From NCBI RefSeq assembly GCF_020382885.2, contig NC_058504.1:10220519-10284518 (forward strand): DNA of 64,000 nt, read 5' to 3'. The position numbers were made by a program, and so were the translations under genes. The stretch is from Scatophagus argus. Lineage: Eukaryota; Chordata; Actinopteri; Scatophagidae. The notes under the pieces were generated by a model that did not search any database, had not been told where the DNA came from, and saw only the letters and a list, made by a program, of their open reading frames with translations. Below, one piece after another: positions 1 through 11,186 of this stretch (the first letter of the stretch is position 1; each line of letters starts with the position of its first letter).

Positions 1-3000
1 GCCACATTAATTCTGGAAAACAAGCACCGATTCTCAGCATAAAAGCTAAAAACTCACTGTTGTAAGAACCGAAGGATGAGCGCTTTGATTTCATCAGAGC
101 CGAAACAGCTGCCCTGCAATGTCAATTGGAAAAACGTTTGTCAGGTGCACGAAGGAGACAAAAACTATCTTGACTTTCACCTAAAGGAGGACCGTGCAGC
201 TTAAAATGTGCACTTCTGAAATGAATTACTGAAGACATGAAGGTCTTGTAGAGCTTCTACTGACTGTCACATACATCAGAAGATAACATCAATATGTCAG
301 TTTGCATATATCTGTCACATGAGATAAAACAAGTAACCTTGCATGGGGGGATAGTGGTGGGGGTTTCCACATCAAATCCAATGGGTGGAGGGAGGTCATG
401 ACCATCCTAAAAAGAAACCAGACGTAAAGGAAGAGAATATGCTCCAAATACTGCATCATTGAAAAGGTTCAGAATGGTGGAATGCAAAAAGGTCCTTAAA
501 AACAAGATAGCCGACTCCAGGGCCAGTGGTATTTTCATGCTGTACCATACTTGGACTTACCAGTTTGAGGAGCCGGGGAAACCTCTGCCGCACAGCACTG
601 GTTCAGGAACAAAAATCAAGAGCAGGAAAGTTATCATCACAAACCACCCAGCACATAAATCATTCTCATTACATTTAATGCTACTGTCAGTCACACCTGC
701 TGACCCACTTAATGGCAATTTGTGCCTTTCACCTGATGTAATTTTAAGTTGCTACACTGTCGGGAACATTAAGAGAATACAGTCAGGACAGATACGTTGA
801 TACACAAAATGTAGTGTACGAGTGACGTAGAGGTTTAACCTTTGTGGACAGGTAAAACCACAAATGGACTATCATATCCGTCTTTCAGTACAGAGCTGTG
901 CCTTTTGACAATTCTCCCTCCCCAAAGTGTACTTACCAGCAGGTATACTCACCCTCTCCCCCAATATGGTGATATACACAGATCTGACAAGGTGAATCGT
1001 AAACATGCTTTTCCACGAGACACAGATACAAACATACAGAGACCCACGACCTACCAGACTGCGCTGGAAACCAGTAAACACACTCATTTTGAATTAGTAA
1101 AATGAAAAAGGTTATGCAATGCTTGCGAGCAGAGAGGTGATTACCGCCAGTCTTCCCCCTAAATTCTGGCCAAGATGCTGGGGAACAGATGAGTTTATGT
1201 CACCGAAAAAACAAAGTAAGGTCTGGGTTTTTTAAAAAGCAAAAATGAAGTACACACAAACACAAGCACACGTGGTCCAACACTCACTAGAGGCAACAAA
1301 CAGTGCTATTCATCAGGTAAATTATTCTGTCTGTCGTGATTATCAGCAAAGAAAGACCGCCTGAGAACAGGGTGGAACAAAAAGGACAGCCAGTCTCAAA
1401 GTGAGCTGCACCCAGCATTCCCACTACTCATCCTATAGCCCCTCGTGCTTCTCAAACAAAGAAATTATCAGTTAAGTACCTCATAGCCACAATCCTTTCT
1501 GAAGAGATGGGTCTTCATGCACTAGTAATAAAGGGACTTCATGTTTCAGGCTTTTGATGTTCTAGTGTAATTTGGGTCCCAAGCCTCAAGTTTAAGATGG
1601 GCTGGGGAATTGTCATGCATTCGAATAGAGTGCCAAGTCTCTACTCTGTTCTCTGCTTAACGGTTGAGCTTTTTGTACTGGTCACAGCCAACAGAAACTG
1701 GAAGAGGAAGTGTTTTCACTTTTTTTTTGTCCCCATTCGAAATATTTCAGGCAAAGCTTCAATTTCCAGTTCAGAACATCTTTCTTTCAGAAATTAGTTA
1801 AGGGTATTTGCCATACTCTCCACATCATTCACTGAACACCAGAGGCCTGTTTTAGGCCAAAGAGAACCAACTTATTGGAAGAGACAATGATTTTTCTCTT
1901 TGGCTCATCACTGGTCATTGATAATGGCCCATATCCTCCTCCTCCTCCTCAGCCCAGCGGCTTCTCCCATGGAGTCCCATCTTCACAAGTTCTTCTTGTC
2001 TCGTTCTTAGTGAGTCAGAGCTCACAGGGACTGAGGCAGAGTAATCGTGACTGTGCCTGCCTTAGGTTGTCCCAGGGTTTCGAGGTGGGATCTTACCCGT
2101 CATGGGCTATCCAGCCTTCCATACTCGCCTGATACAGGAGGCCGAGTGGGCAAGAGTGCTACGAGGGGAGGGGAAATCATTGGCTGTGGATCTGCTTTGT
2201 TTCATCCAAACATTTATCAGGGCATTCATGGCAGTGCCCTGTCTCCAATATACAAGCTACACTGTTTTACAGTACTGCTCAAGAGATTGTTTTGATTCAT
2301 ATTTTTGAAAGCAGTTCACAGGAACTTGTGTTAGAGGGCTGACAAGCTCGGTGTCTTCCCTTATTTTCATTATTTTTTAAAAAACAAAAAAACAAAAAAC
2401 AAAAAACAGAGCTTCTCCTCAAAGTTACATCACATCAGCAGCTTATGGGATAACTAATCAAGATGCCAGCAGGAGTACTGGGTACAGCATCACTGAGAAC
2501 CATAAAACAGAGCAAAGCTTGAAAGGATCTCCCATAGAGAAGCTGAAACATTTGCAGAAAGAATATGGCTGTTCAAACTGGAGAGTTAAAGCAAGCCCAA
2601 AGGTAAAACAAGTGGAACTGCACTGTGGGTAGATATTCTCTCAGCCACTTTTGGAAACAAGATATGTTTAGTTTGCAGAGTGAAAAGGAAGTGTTAGTCA
2701 CCAAGTGGGAAGAAATGTGCACAAAACCAAAACAGTCTCATTTGAACTGATTGCAAATTATTCCATGTGGTTCTTATCTCCCATTCTTATTCTCACACAT
2801 AAATGCACACACATGTATAGACGAACAAAGGGAGTTAATGCTGAATGTATCTGCCTCTGCTTGCTCCAAAAGCTCATCCTTCACAGCTGGGGAAATGATT
2901 ACTGTTATTGTAAAGGTATCTTGCACAAGTAAACACCAATGCTTGTTTGATCTGCACATCTGCATCTGCACATTGCATCATGGTCTCATCATCCAGGAAA

Positions 3001-3088
3001 GACTCCTGGGCAACTTTACTTGCACACAAACAGGCACACCATTGCATCCTCACCTTATTCAACTCACCCCCCAAAATCACTGACTGAC
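1..3088 (-). other. nxf1: nxf1 intron after the LRR exons (equivalent of the retained human intron 10)
   Basis: The donor is at 3088 (AG|gtcagt on the minus strand) and no acceptor or NTF2-like domain exon is found down to position 1, so the intron is at least 3.09 kb. The junction splits the codon after the residues DQASYI. By homology this is the position of the human NXF1 intron known to be retained in an exported mRNA. Apart from the CTE at 2049-2116 I see no coding potential; the short frames at 459-800, 842-1105 and 2705-3083 show no family features. A run of A-rich repeats lies near 2378-2407. Confidence 0.85.
2049..2116 (-). promoter_or_regulatory. nxf1: Constitutive transport element (CTE), single-loop form, in nxf1 intron
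   Basis: Read on the minus (sense) strand from 2116 to 2049, the sequence carries both hallmark sides of the NXF1-binding loop: CAUGACGGGUAAGA at 2104-2091 and CAACCUAAGGCA at 2069-2058. They match the loop of the simian type D retrovirus CTE and cellular NXF1 CTEs (GACGGGUAAGA and CCUAAGACAGG), with one A-to-G change in the second side. A fold closes around them: GGCUG (2116-2112) with CAGUC (2053-2049), GCC (2107-2105) with GGC (2057-2055), and a terminal stem UCCCA (2090-2086) with UGGGA (2074-2070) over an 11-nt loop. The expected role is binding of NXF1-NXT1 so that mRNA keeping this intron is exported. The classical element has two such loops related by symmetry; only one is visible here. 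Confidence 0.85.
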
Positions 3089-6000
3089 CTGATGTACGAG
3101 GCCTGATCCTTGAAGAGGTCACACAGAGGGTTCCTGTTGAGATACAGCTCCATCAGCTTCAGGCCTTTCAACTTGTCCAGTTCCCGGTCGGACTTCAGCT
3201 GGATGACAGAGAAACAGAACAAGATGGTGTGAGACAAAGATCTACAAATAAAATCAGGCTAAAGGCTCAATTCATGCCTCGTTATTATTCATTGTAAGAA
3301 CTGACAAGCCAGTTTCACCTCATTCTGGGAAAGATTCAGGGTTTTCAGACGAGGCACTTTGGTAACCAGTTCAGCAAGTTCATCCAGTTTGTGAATACGA
3401 TTGTTACTCAGATTCAAGCTTGTCAACTGGCAAGAGTCAGAGAGACACATGTAAGCACATCCAGTTCTATTCAATTAATTTGGAAGAAACAAAGAAGCAA
3501 AATTCTGTCAAAACTAAACAATTTGTCACTGATCTTGCAGCAAACAATACCAAAAACATCCACTGTATTAGTATTACCTCTGGAATGTTTTCTTCAATGA
3601 TCTTGATGACAGCTTCCATGTTTGTCTTCCTATTCAAGATGACTTCAATGTTTCGGGAAACCAGGTCTGTCATAAAATAAATCAGCGATCAAAATATGAA
3701 ACAAATATGCAAAATGGAATCATGATTTTACAGCATTTTCTGTAACAGTATCAAAATAAAATAAAGCTCTGTTTCATCACCAGACTGTCTGCACCACCTG
3801 TGGGACCCTCAATGCAATACTGCAGTGACCATTTGCTTAAAAAAAACTTCAATATCAGATCCCTGTTTATCAGAGATAATTCAACAGTTTCACAGAAATA
3901 ACTGACGGAAACAACCAGATATGTACTTGCAACAACACTACATTAGCGTGTATTGTCAGGTAGGACTATGATATGGGTGCTTTATTACGGCGATGAAAGA
4001 GCATCTTATCCCTGTGGTTTGGTGGTAAACCAGAGCCCACACGGCAAAAACTCAAAAGTCTTGTCTCTGACTTTCAAAGTGAAAAGTGAAGATGGGATCT
4101 GGAAGCGCAGCAGGAAAGGCTAATGTTACCATAGTGCCTTTCATGCCGGCTGTGGTGTGACAGTATCCCTTTGTGAAGCTTTGTAATACAGCCTTGAACT
4201 GCAGAGACTAACTTTGTAAAATAAGTCCAAAATGATATCAAACACTGAATGTCTTCTGTGTCTTCAGACATTTTTCAGTACTGATAACAGCTGTCCTGTT
4301 GGCATGTTTGTTAGCGTCAATCCTATGATGGCGTCATTGAGACTGCTGACCAATCAGAAACTGTGGGTCTGACTTGACTAATTAGAGGCTGTGCTTCTGA
4401 CTGGGCATGTGTGACCGCAGCACTGTAGTCACTTGATGACGGTCACAGCCCTATTGTCAGCTGCTGGCTGAATCTGCACTCAGTATCTTGTCACACTCAA
4501 TATTTGTGTAAAAGGGTACATTTATTACCTGGATCTGTTCGAATGTTGTTCAAATCCAGTGCCTGCTGGGAGACATCAAAACGTTTTCCCATGCATTGCT
4601 GTGAAAGATAAAATACAGCCAACATGAGAGGTGTCATCTGAACAGTGAAAAAAAAATATGTCAGTATTAAGAGAAACCAATTAATTTTGATGAAGTTAAA
4701 GATGAGGAGGAAAGATTCAAAGATTTTTTTCTGTCAATTCACTATATGTGCTGGACATACAGGAGAATCGAAATATGGGGAATGAAAAAAATGTGAACTT
4801 GTGCCTTAAAAATTACTTCTAATTCTCCGCACTGCTTTCTCGAGCTCACCTTCAGGTGCTCCAAGTGCTCAGGCTTCAGGTCAGAGAGGAGGAACGATGG
4901 TGGAGCACTCGGGTTTACATGCACTTCCACCTTGAAGAGAAAGACATCAGGTGTTATGATAGAGAACAATAGAGCTATACCGCACACATGCTGAGTTCAA
5001 GTTAAAGTGTGACTTTGCACTACGTCAAGGTCACGGTTGCAACATAGACAGAGTAAGAACTTACTGACAGTGTAGCTATTATCTTTAACCTGCAGTTAAC
5101 AGTGTAAGGCACTACCGAGATCTGATCACTCAGACTAAAGCTCGACCTGCTCAAAAACACCTTGGAAAAGCATGTTGAGTTGTGGCAATCATATGCAATC
5201 CAGACTCCTGCGCCTTGCACTGAGAAATTGAGAATATTTTCACTTGTTATGCACTAGAAAAAAAACACTAGAAAGATGTGCTGTGCGACAGAGGAGCACA
5301 CGGCAGTTGCATCATAAAATAGGAAAAGAAAGGTCTTGCTGCTTTTTATGAAAGTTTTCATGAAGAAAAAAAAAAAGACAGTTGTAAAAATTTTGAAACT
5401 CCAGCACTAACAGATAAACAGTCTTCTTATTTATTGTGTATTAAACAATGAATGCATTTCTACTTAAAGCCACAACAAGTGTCACTTCAGCATCTGGCTC
5501 TGTCCCTCCCCTCGACACTCTGCAAAGCCCTTTGAGAGGCATGACTTTCCAGATTGTTGTGGTTAATAAAAAGGCTAGTGGATAAAGGGTGCATAATGTA
5601 AACTCTGGCCCAGGAAAGTCGAGTTTCTGCAGCGGTGATAAGTTTTCCTTCATTACCCCAACATACCTTGTAACCATCTGTGTCTGTGATCTTGTGAGAA
5701 CACTTGTGCAAGGCATTGGCAGTAGGCGAATCATCCACATAGAAGTGGACTCTGCTGTGGTCGACGTGGTACTGCATAGACAAGGGAGAGAAAAGCGGAA
5801 TAATCAACATTCATACAAGATGGCATCCACAGACACCTGTTCTTTAAAGTCCTCAGCTTACTGATGTGGTGACACGACATTTAAAATCAGCAGGCAATAA
5901 CATTAAAAATAATTTAAAAACTAAATACCATCATCATTTCTTTTAGCAGAGCTCAGCGTATGCAATTAAGGTAGTAATAATAATGGTAATAGTAAATAGT

Positions 6001-7725
6001 AATAGTTAGATTGTGTTGACCCTCACCTGAACAGGTGTGAAGGGAACTGTACAGATGTTCTGAAGAGCTGTCAATAACCATTTCTTGTCATATTTTCTTC
6101 CATGTGGTATCTGTCAAGCAGAGAAGAAAGCAAATTATAATCACGTAACAGGTCATAAGGTACAAATATGGATGCGGTGACTGTAAAAATACCCACCGTC
6201 ACTTTGAACCAGCCTGACCGGTTTTTCCCTCCTCCTCCTCCTCCGCTGCTGCCTCCTCCACTTCGGTCTCCCCGAAAGTTGCCTCCTCCTCCTCTACCAC
6301 CTCCTGCCCCTTTACCTTGACGCCTATCTCTGTCAAAACGTCCATCTCCTCCTTTCCGAAAAGGTCTTCCATACGGGTTGCTAGAGACAAAAAAAAGAAA
6401 ATAAGTTTCTACTGTAGTCATTTTTCTGCGAACCTTTTTGGGAACTCTGGAACTTCATCTGTTTTTTCAAACAAAACTGGTCAAAATCTTGTTCCCCTGT
6501 CATCGTTTCTGGATCCCTAAAAAAGTTCTTGTTTTGTGGGTTGTATTTGCCAATGACACATTAAAACTTGAAGCAGAAGGTCTACAGAATGTGATGTTTC
6601 TTAATTTCTATGCAACCAGCAAGAGTAAAAGTTTCAGTGTATAAAAAACAGTTTTTCATTAGCTTTTGCTCTTATATAAGCTTGGAAAACAACTTTCAAC
6701 TGATGGTATGGTTGTGTGTTTATTCCACTGCCTTTCACTGAATTATTAATTTATTTTGTAAAAATTAACCAGGGGTAGCGTTTAGGAGGTCTGACACCGA
6801 CTCAACATTTTTACTAGCATAAACTTGGTCAAACACATAAAATAAATGGCCAACTAATGATCTGTTGATAGAGGAAGAAAAATATCACTACCCCAGAAAC
6901 ACCCTGTGTTTTTAATATTGTGCTATTAATTTAGGGCCATACTGACAAAACCTATTATCAATGAGTCCCACTCTAACAAACGTATTTGATGACAGAAGCA
7001 AATTATCAACAATGTGTGAAACAATACACTGGCTTGGTCAGTCAGGCACACTTACAATCTGTGCTGGGTGCTGTTATCCTGAGAGTTATCGCTCATGCTG
7101 ACATCTCCATCAGTGTCCTCAAGCCTAGATCGCGGCCCAGGTCCCCCGAAGCCTCCCGAGTGACTACCCCTTTGGCGGTCTCTTCGGGACCTGTCATATG
7201 ATCGAGCCTTGTGGGAACCTCTGCCTTTGCGGTTGCGAAACTGTGGTGCGGTTCTATCATCGTGCTCTGAAAAGGGGAGCAGAAATCAAAAGTTAGTCTT
7301 GTGACTTACAAATCACAAGCATATGTGATAAAATAAAAACAATGCATTCAAACAGAGTTCTACAAGTCAGTCAGCAAGCAAATCAGAGTTAGTGAAAAAT
7401 ATACTGGGAGAAGATTTCTGATAAGATATTGGCCTTGTTCATTCAAAATGTATTGTAATAAATGATTATGGAGTACTGGGTAAACACAACAAAACAAAGG
7501 ATTACCTTATCTTGTGTCTCTAATGTAACATAAGTATACCCCCGGGGAGGGGGGCACAAGATATAGTTTTACCTCCTAGGACCATGTAACCAGCGGGTCT
7601 GACCTCTCTTGTCACCATAAAATCTCCGCACTCTGAAGAAAAACGGTACAAGTAGCACAATAAACATGTTAATGCTGTAGAGAACGGGCTTTCTTACCGT
7701 TGTAGTAATGCCCGCCCTCCGCCAT
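3089..7725 (-). CDS. nxf1: Nuclear RNA export factor 1 (NXF1/TAP), N-terminal part; 3' exons outside window
   Basis: NXF1 is the main mRNA export receptor; it works as a heterodimer with NXT1 and carries mRNPs through nuclear pores. Coding exons on the minus strand are 7698-7725, 7573-7632 (possible cassette), 7056-7266, 6197-6380, 6027-6110, 5667-5771, 4850-4930, 4529-4598, 3578-3666, 3319-3426 and 3089-3198; all have AG/GT borders and frame is kept. The start is MAEGGHYYN at 7725. In order come an Arg/Gly-rich N-terminus (RGG-like, 6197-6380), the RNP/RRM-like domain ([17 protein letters not shown], then [15 protein letters not shown]), a linker with [14 protein letters not shown], and leucine-rich repeats ([36 protein letters not shown]). 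About 377 codons are present. The NTF2-like and UBA domains should lie left of position 1. Identity is very secure from alignment with remembered human NXF1. Confidence 0.96.
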
Positions 7726-8030
7726 ATTTCCACGATAGTGTTAGGTTAGAATAACAGAGTTCGGGGTGTAAAATACTATTTGCAGTGACTCGTTTCTGTC
7801 GCTCACAACAAAAAGCAGTTAGACTCAGGAAGAAGCTCCAACATCCCAAGTTGTTCGGAGGAGAAACAAAAGCGACCACGACGTGATCGCGTAGCCACTC
7901 TTTATCTAGCTGGTAGCTTAGCTAGCTTCTCCTACTACGCGTTGGCGAGAAGACGGCGGAAATACAACTTTTCACGCACGTTCCCTTCCGGGGCAACAAA
8001 ATAACGCACATATTTGCGGGAAAAAAGCAT
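7726..8030 (-). promoter_or_regulatory. nxf1: nxf1 5' UTR and CpG-containing promoter
   Basis: The DNA upstream of the nxf1 start codon is richer in CpG than its surroundings and has no TATA box at a sensible distance. An E2F-type sequence GCGGGAAAA lies at 8016-8024 and a related GGCGGAAA near 7957. The transcription start is probably between 7800 and 7960, by inference only. Confidence 0.5.
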
Positions 8031-8159
8031 TTTTTCAGGCGTGGTCCAACACAACGTTACAAACAACTAATCGCAACAGATCAGATAATTCTGTACAAAT
8101 TTTTGCTTATGTCAGTGAGCTAAACGACGCTAAAGTTAGCTTCCGATTCACAGTGATCT

Positions 8160-8480
8160 AAAGTCAACAAGTAGATTTACTCAAAATATACTTACGTATA
8201 GTTTTGAGGGACTTGTACTTTACATGAGTATTGCTATTTTGCGCTAACTTATCGTCATACTTCTACTCCCCTACACTTCATATAATATACATTTATTTAT
8301 TTCTAGTTATTTTACAGATTCAGAGTGTTAATGCAAAATATAAATCAACTAATAAATTATTACGTATCATTACAGGTTAAGTTACCCCACAGCGTATGAA
8401 GTGGCTGCACCTTATCAAGTTCAATATTAAAGTAAGGAACATATTAATGTATCATCTACATACACTCTTGAAATTGTAAG
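8160..8480. repeat. Degenerate teleost interspersed repeat (A/T-rich, 'acttgtacttta..cttctactcccctaca' type)
   Basis: The stretch contains the word order seen in a very common fish repeat: a lead of alternating act-ttga words, then TACTTCTACTCCCCTACA, an A/T-rich part, and the ending CACCTTATCAAGTTCAATATTAAAG. A second, shorter copy of the same family is at 30273-30400. It lies in the intergenic DNA just upstream of nxf1. Assignment to a named family would need a repeat library. Confidence 0.5.
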
Positions 8481-8565
8481 TATAATTTGATGCTGATATT
8501 TCGATTTAAGTGAAATTTTTAAGACGAGACTTTTACCTGTAACAGCATATACAAAAATCTCATCT

Positions 8566-8635
8566 ATTTCCACACACAGTTGAGGACGTGTGTGGAAATG
8601 GACACCAACACCTGCCATCCTGACCAGGTGTTGGT
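8566..8635. repeat. Two tandem perfect inverted repeats (hairpins), each with a 10-nt spacer
   Basis: Arm ATTTCCACACAC at 8566-8577 is the exact reverse complement of 8588-8599, with spacer 8578-8587. Four bases later, arm ACCAACACCTG at 8604-8614 is the exact reverse complement of 8625-8635, with spacer 8615-8624. Both hairpins have exactly 10 unpaired bases. Confidence 0.9.
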
Positions 8636-9012
8636 AATCCTCCCAATCACTGCATTTCAGTGTTGATGTTCCATGTTGTCAAGGCTAAAGTGCACCTTAA
8701 TAATGATATTTCGCGTGTCGCCATTGGGACCTAAAAGAAAACTTCAGGATTCATTTTAAACGAACAGATTTTTTTTTTTTTAATTTAATTTACTACAATG
8801 CAGTCAGCAAAGGTTATGAGAGCACACTGATTTGTTATACTGTCAAAGCAGAATATCACTACAAAATTACACACAGTGATTGAGTTTGTAAGTTTCTCAA
8901 GCTCGTGAACTAAAACAGGCAGGACTGCTCTGTTTTGGTCTGATTAGCAGCAAGGTGCAGCTGCAGAACCACCCATACTAATTAAGCTAATTTATTTATT
9001 TAGTTTTAATAT

Positions 9013-9570
9013 TTAACACTTGTTATCACCAACAGACTTATCAACTTCGATGCAGATTTGACCCTCAAGAAAACATGTACAATCGAAGGTTACACGGACT
9101 GCTAGCTTGGATATGAAGTTAAGCAACGGCCTAAACTCACCATCATCCATCACACGTGCCACCACAGCCAGGTTCGGGTACCTTCTCCGGCAGAAACTCC
9201 GGCGGTCCATCCAGAGTAAGCCTTCAGCCTCAGCCTCAAGGAAAACTGTCAGAACTTACTTCATTGTTAAAAAAAATAATTCAAAAAGAAACATTCCAGG
9301 TGTTCTGTAACCTGTGTAACATGTTCTTTTTTTTAACAACTTAACGTATGCTAATCGAGTTAGCTTTAGCGAGCTAGCTGTTTGGGTTAGCAACGCAGAG
9401 TAGCCCACTGGAGTCATAGACACAGTCCCACAATGTTAAACGATTATTATTTTTATTTGTTACCCTTGTAATATTTCCCGCGATGATATTGGTAACAATT
9501 GTCTCCGTCTGCTTTCTCAGCTACTCTTTCTCCAGCACGAACAGCAACATGGCGCCATCTGGTGGACAGG
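9013..9570. other. CpG-bearing intergenic segment, possible promoter or first exon of an unrecognised transcript
   Basis: Between nxf1 and the ITPK gene this segment carries several CpGs and short open frames on both strands ending at donor-like sites. On the plus strand 9113-9214 reads MKLSNGLNSPSS.. to RRSIQ before gtaagc. On the minus strand 9210-9136 reads MDRRSFCRRRYPNLAVVARV.. before gtgagt. An E2F-like TTTCCCGCG is at 9474-9482. I could not link either frame to a known family or to following exons, so coding status is open. Confidence 0.3.
9551..9565 (-). promoter_or_regulatory. Candidate CTCF binding site
   Basis: On the minus strand the bases read CCACCAGATGGCGCC, which fits the CTCF core consensus CCASYAGRKGGCRS at every position. 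It lies in the gap between nxf1 and the ITPK gene, a plausible place for an insulator. Motif match only. Confidence 0.5.
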
Positions 9571-10439
9571 TAGTGTTTAACCAAATGGACTGACCTGCAG
9601 GGAATCAACCGTTAAACCAGCCTGCTAAAACTGCCCACGGTTGAGTAACGTGTAACAGAATACACCCAATTACCACTGCAGTGACCCACCTAATTAAAAC
9701 TGAGTATTTGCACTTCTGCCAAGCTAATCAGCTTTAACCACGCAGGAGTCTTGATTATTTATGTTTGACTGTTTAGAATCTTAGTATATTCATTCAAAAT
9801 TTTATTTTTAACATATTTATATTCATCTCCATTCTCAAGCTCATTTAATCTTAATCACACCTGGGGTATTTTAGACACACTTTTTAGCCTTGTAAACTCT
9901 TATCACCTTGTGGAGGGGGTCTGGTCTGATCCAATAAACCTGTGCACATAAAGGTAACTCTACTACCGTTTCCCACAGCCCAAACCCCACTACCTAATTA
10001 AAACTGAACTAATCTCTGTGAAGGTTATAAAGTCATCCTGAAATGGTTTCAAAGAGGTGTTGGTTCAACTATAGCCTATATATTCACTTGACAGAATATT
10101 AGAAACATCTGTTTTTAGAAAGCTCAGAACTGCAAACTAGTCTTCAAAATGATCATAGCTAGATTAATAGATTAATTGTAAAAAGAAGCATTAAGCAAAC
10201 CAAAACTGAGCGTATGTTGCAATATTAGGCATGTTTAACTCACAGAGCAATGTGTTTGTTTGTTCCAGATATTATTTGAATCTTTACAACATGTGAAGGG
10301 TAATGTCCAAGGAGATGATGGGCATCACATGTATTATCATCATTGCATCATTTTATATACATTTTCCACAAATTCACCCTACCCTGTTGGTATCCTTGAA
10401 AACTTTGAGATTTCCTCTTTAATTTTATAGGTAAATGTA

Positions 10440-10610
10440 AATATGGCGGGCAGAATCGTCGGGACCAGCCTCGCGGAGATCACCTCTGTCTACATCAGCT
10501 GCTTTCTGAGGGGCGTTCACAATATCCTGTGGGACCCAGCAAACCCTGCACATCACTTGTTTCACCTGCTGCCATCAGGGAGTTTTATCCTAGTGGATAT
10601 TGAAAGTTTG
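10440..10610 (+). mobile_element. Degenerate LINE reverse-transcriptase 3' fragment
   Basis: The frame from 10443 contains VHNILWDPANPAHHLFHLLPSG, which resembles the last part of fish L2/RTE-type reverse-transcriptase ORFs, where a phrase of the type 'hxLxxxxxHPxHxxFxLLPSG' is typical. The frame is short and ends at 10646. No other LINE domains are found, so this is a truncated relic. Confidence 0.5.
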
Positions 10611-11186
10611 TTTGCTTTCATTTTCCTTTTTTTGGCCTCTGACTGAGAAAAGAAAAGCATTTGTTGTTAATTTCACTTAGCTTGGACCAGCTAATATGTG
10701 AAGATGTTTTCTAGTGTTTAATTGTATTCAGCCTATATATGAGTTTTGTTTGCTGCTGTAAAAATATAAGCTTGGCATGTGTTGCAACACAAGGGAGTTT
10801 TTGAAGTCCAATTGAATGAAAAATTCTTGGTAAAAGAGCATCAGCAGGTAAAGCATGTACATTTTTGGTCCTTTATGAATGATAGAAATAAAGGAATAGA
10901 AAAAAAGGAAGTCTTAAGTCTTAAATCTGTCTTTGTAACAAAACAACATCTCCAAAATTGCAAGAAAAACACATTTTCACAAAGCATATTTCTGTTATAA
11001 TCTCTTTCCCTTGTTCCTCTTCCTCAGCCCATTAAAAACATACTCCCAAAACAAATCGTCCTCTGTTGTCTCTTCACATGAATTAAGCAAGGCACCAAAG
11101 TCACGGTGACAGCAGCCATTTTGTCCACCTGATCCTGAATCTGAGTAATGTTTAAAGGCCATCACAACCACAACCTTCAGTGTGCT

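Noticed and set aside
1-3088. Search for NTF2-like and UBA exons of nxf1
   Set aside because: None of the minus-strand frames carries the expected NTF2-like motifs, so these exons must lie left of the window.
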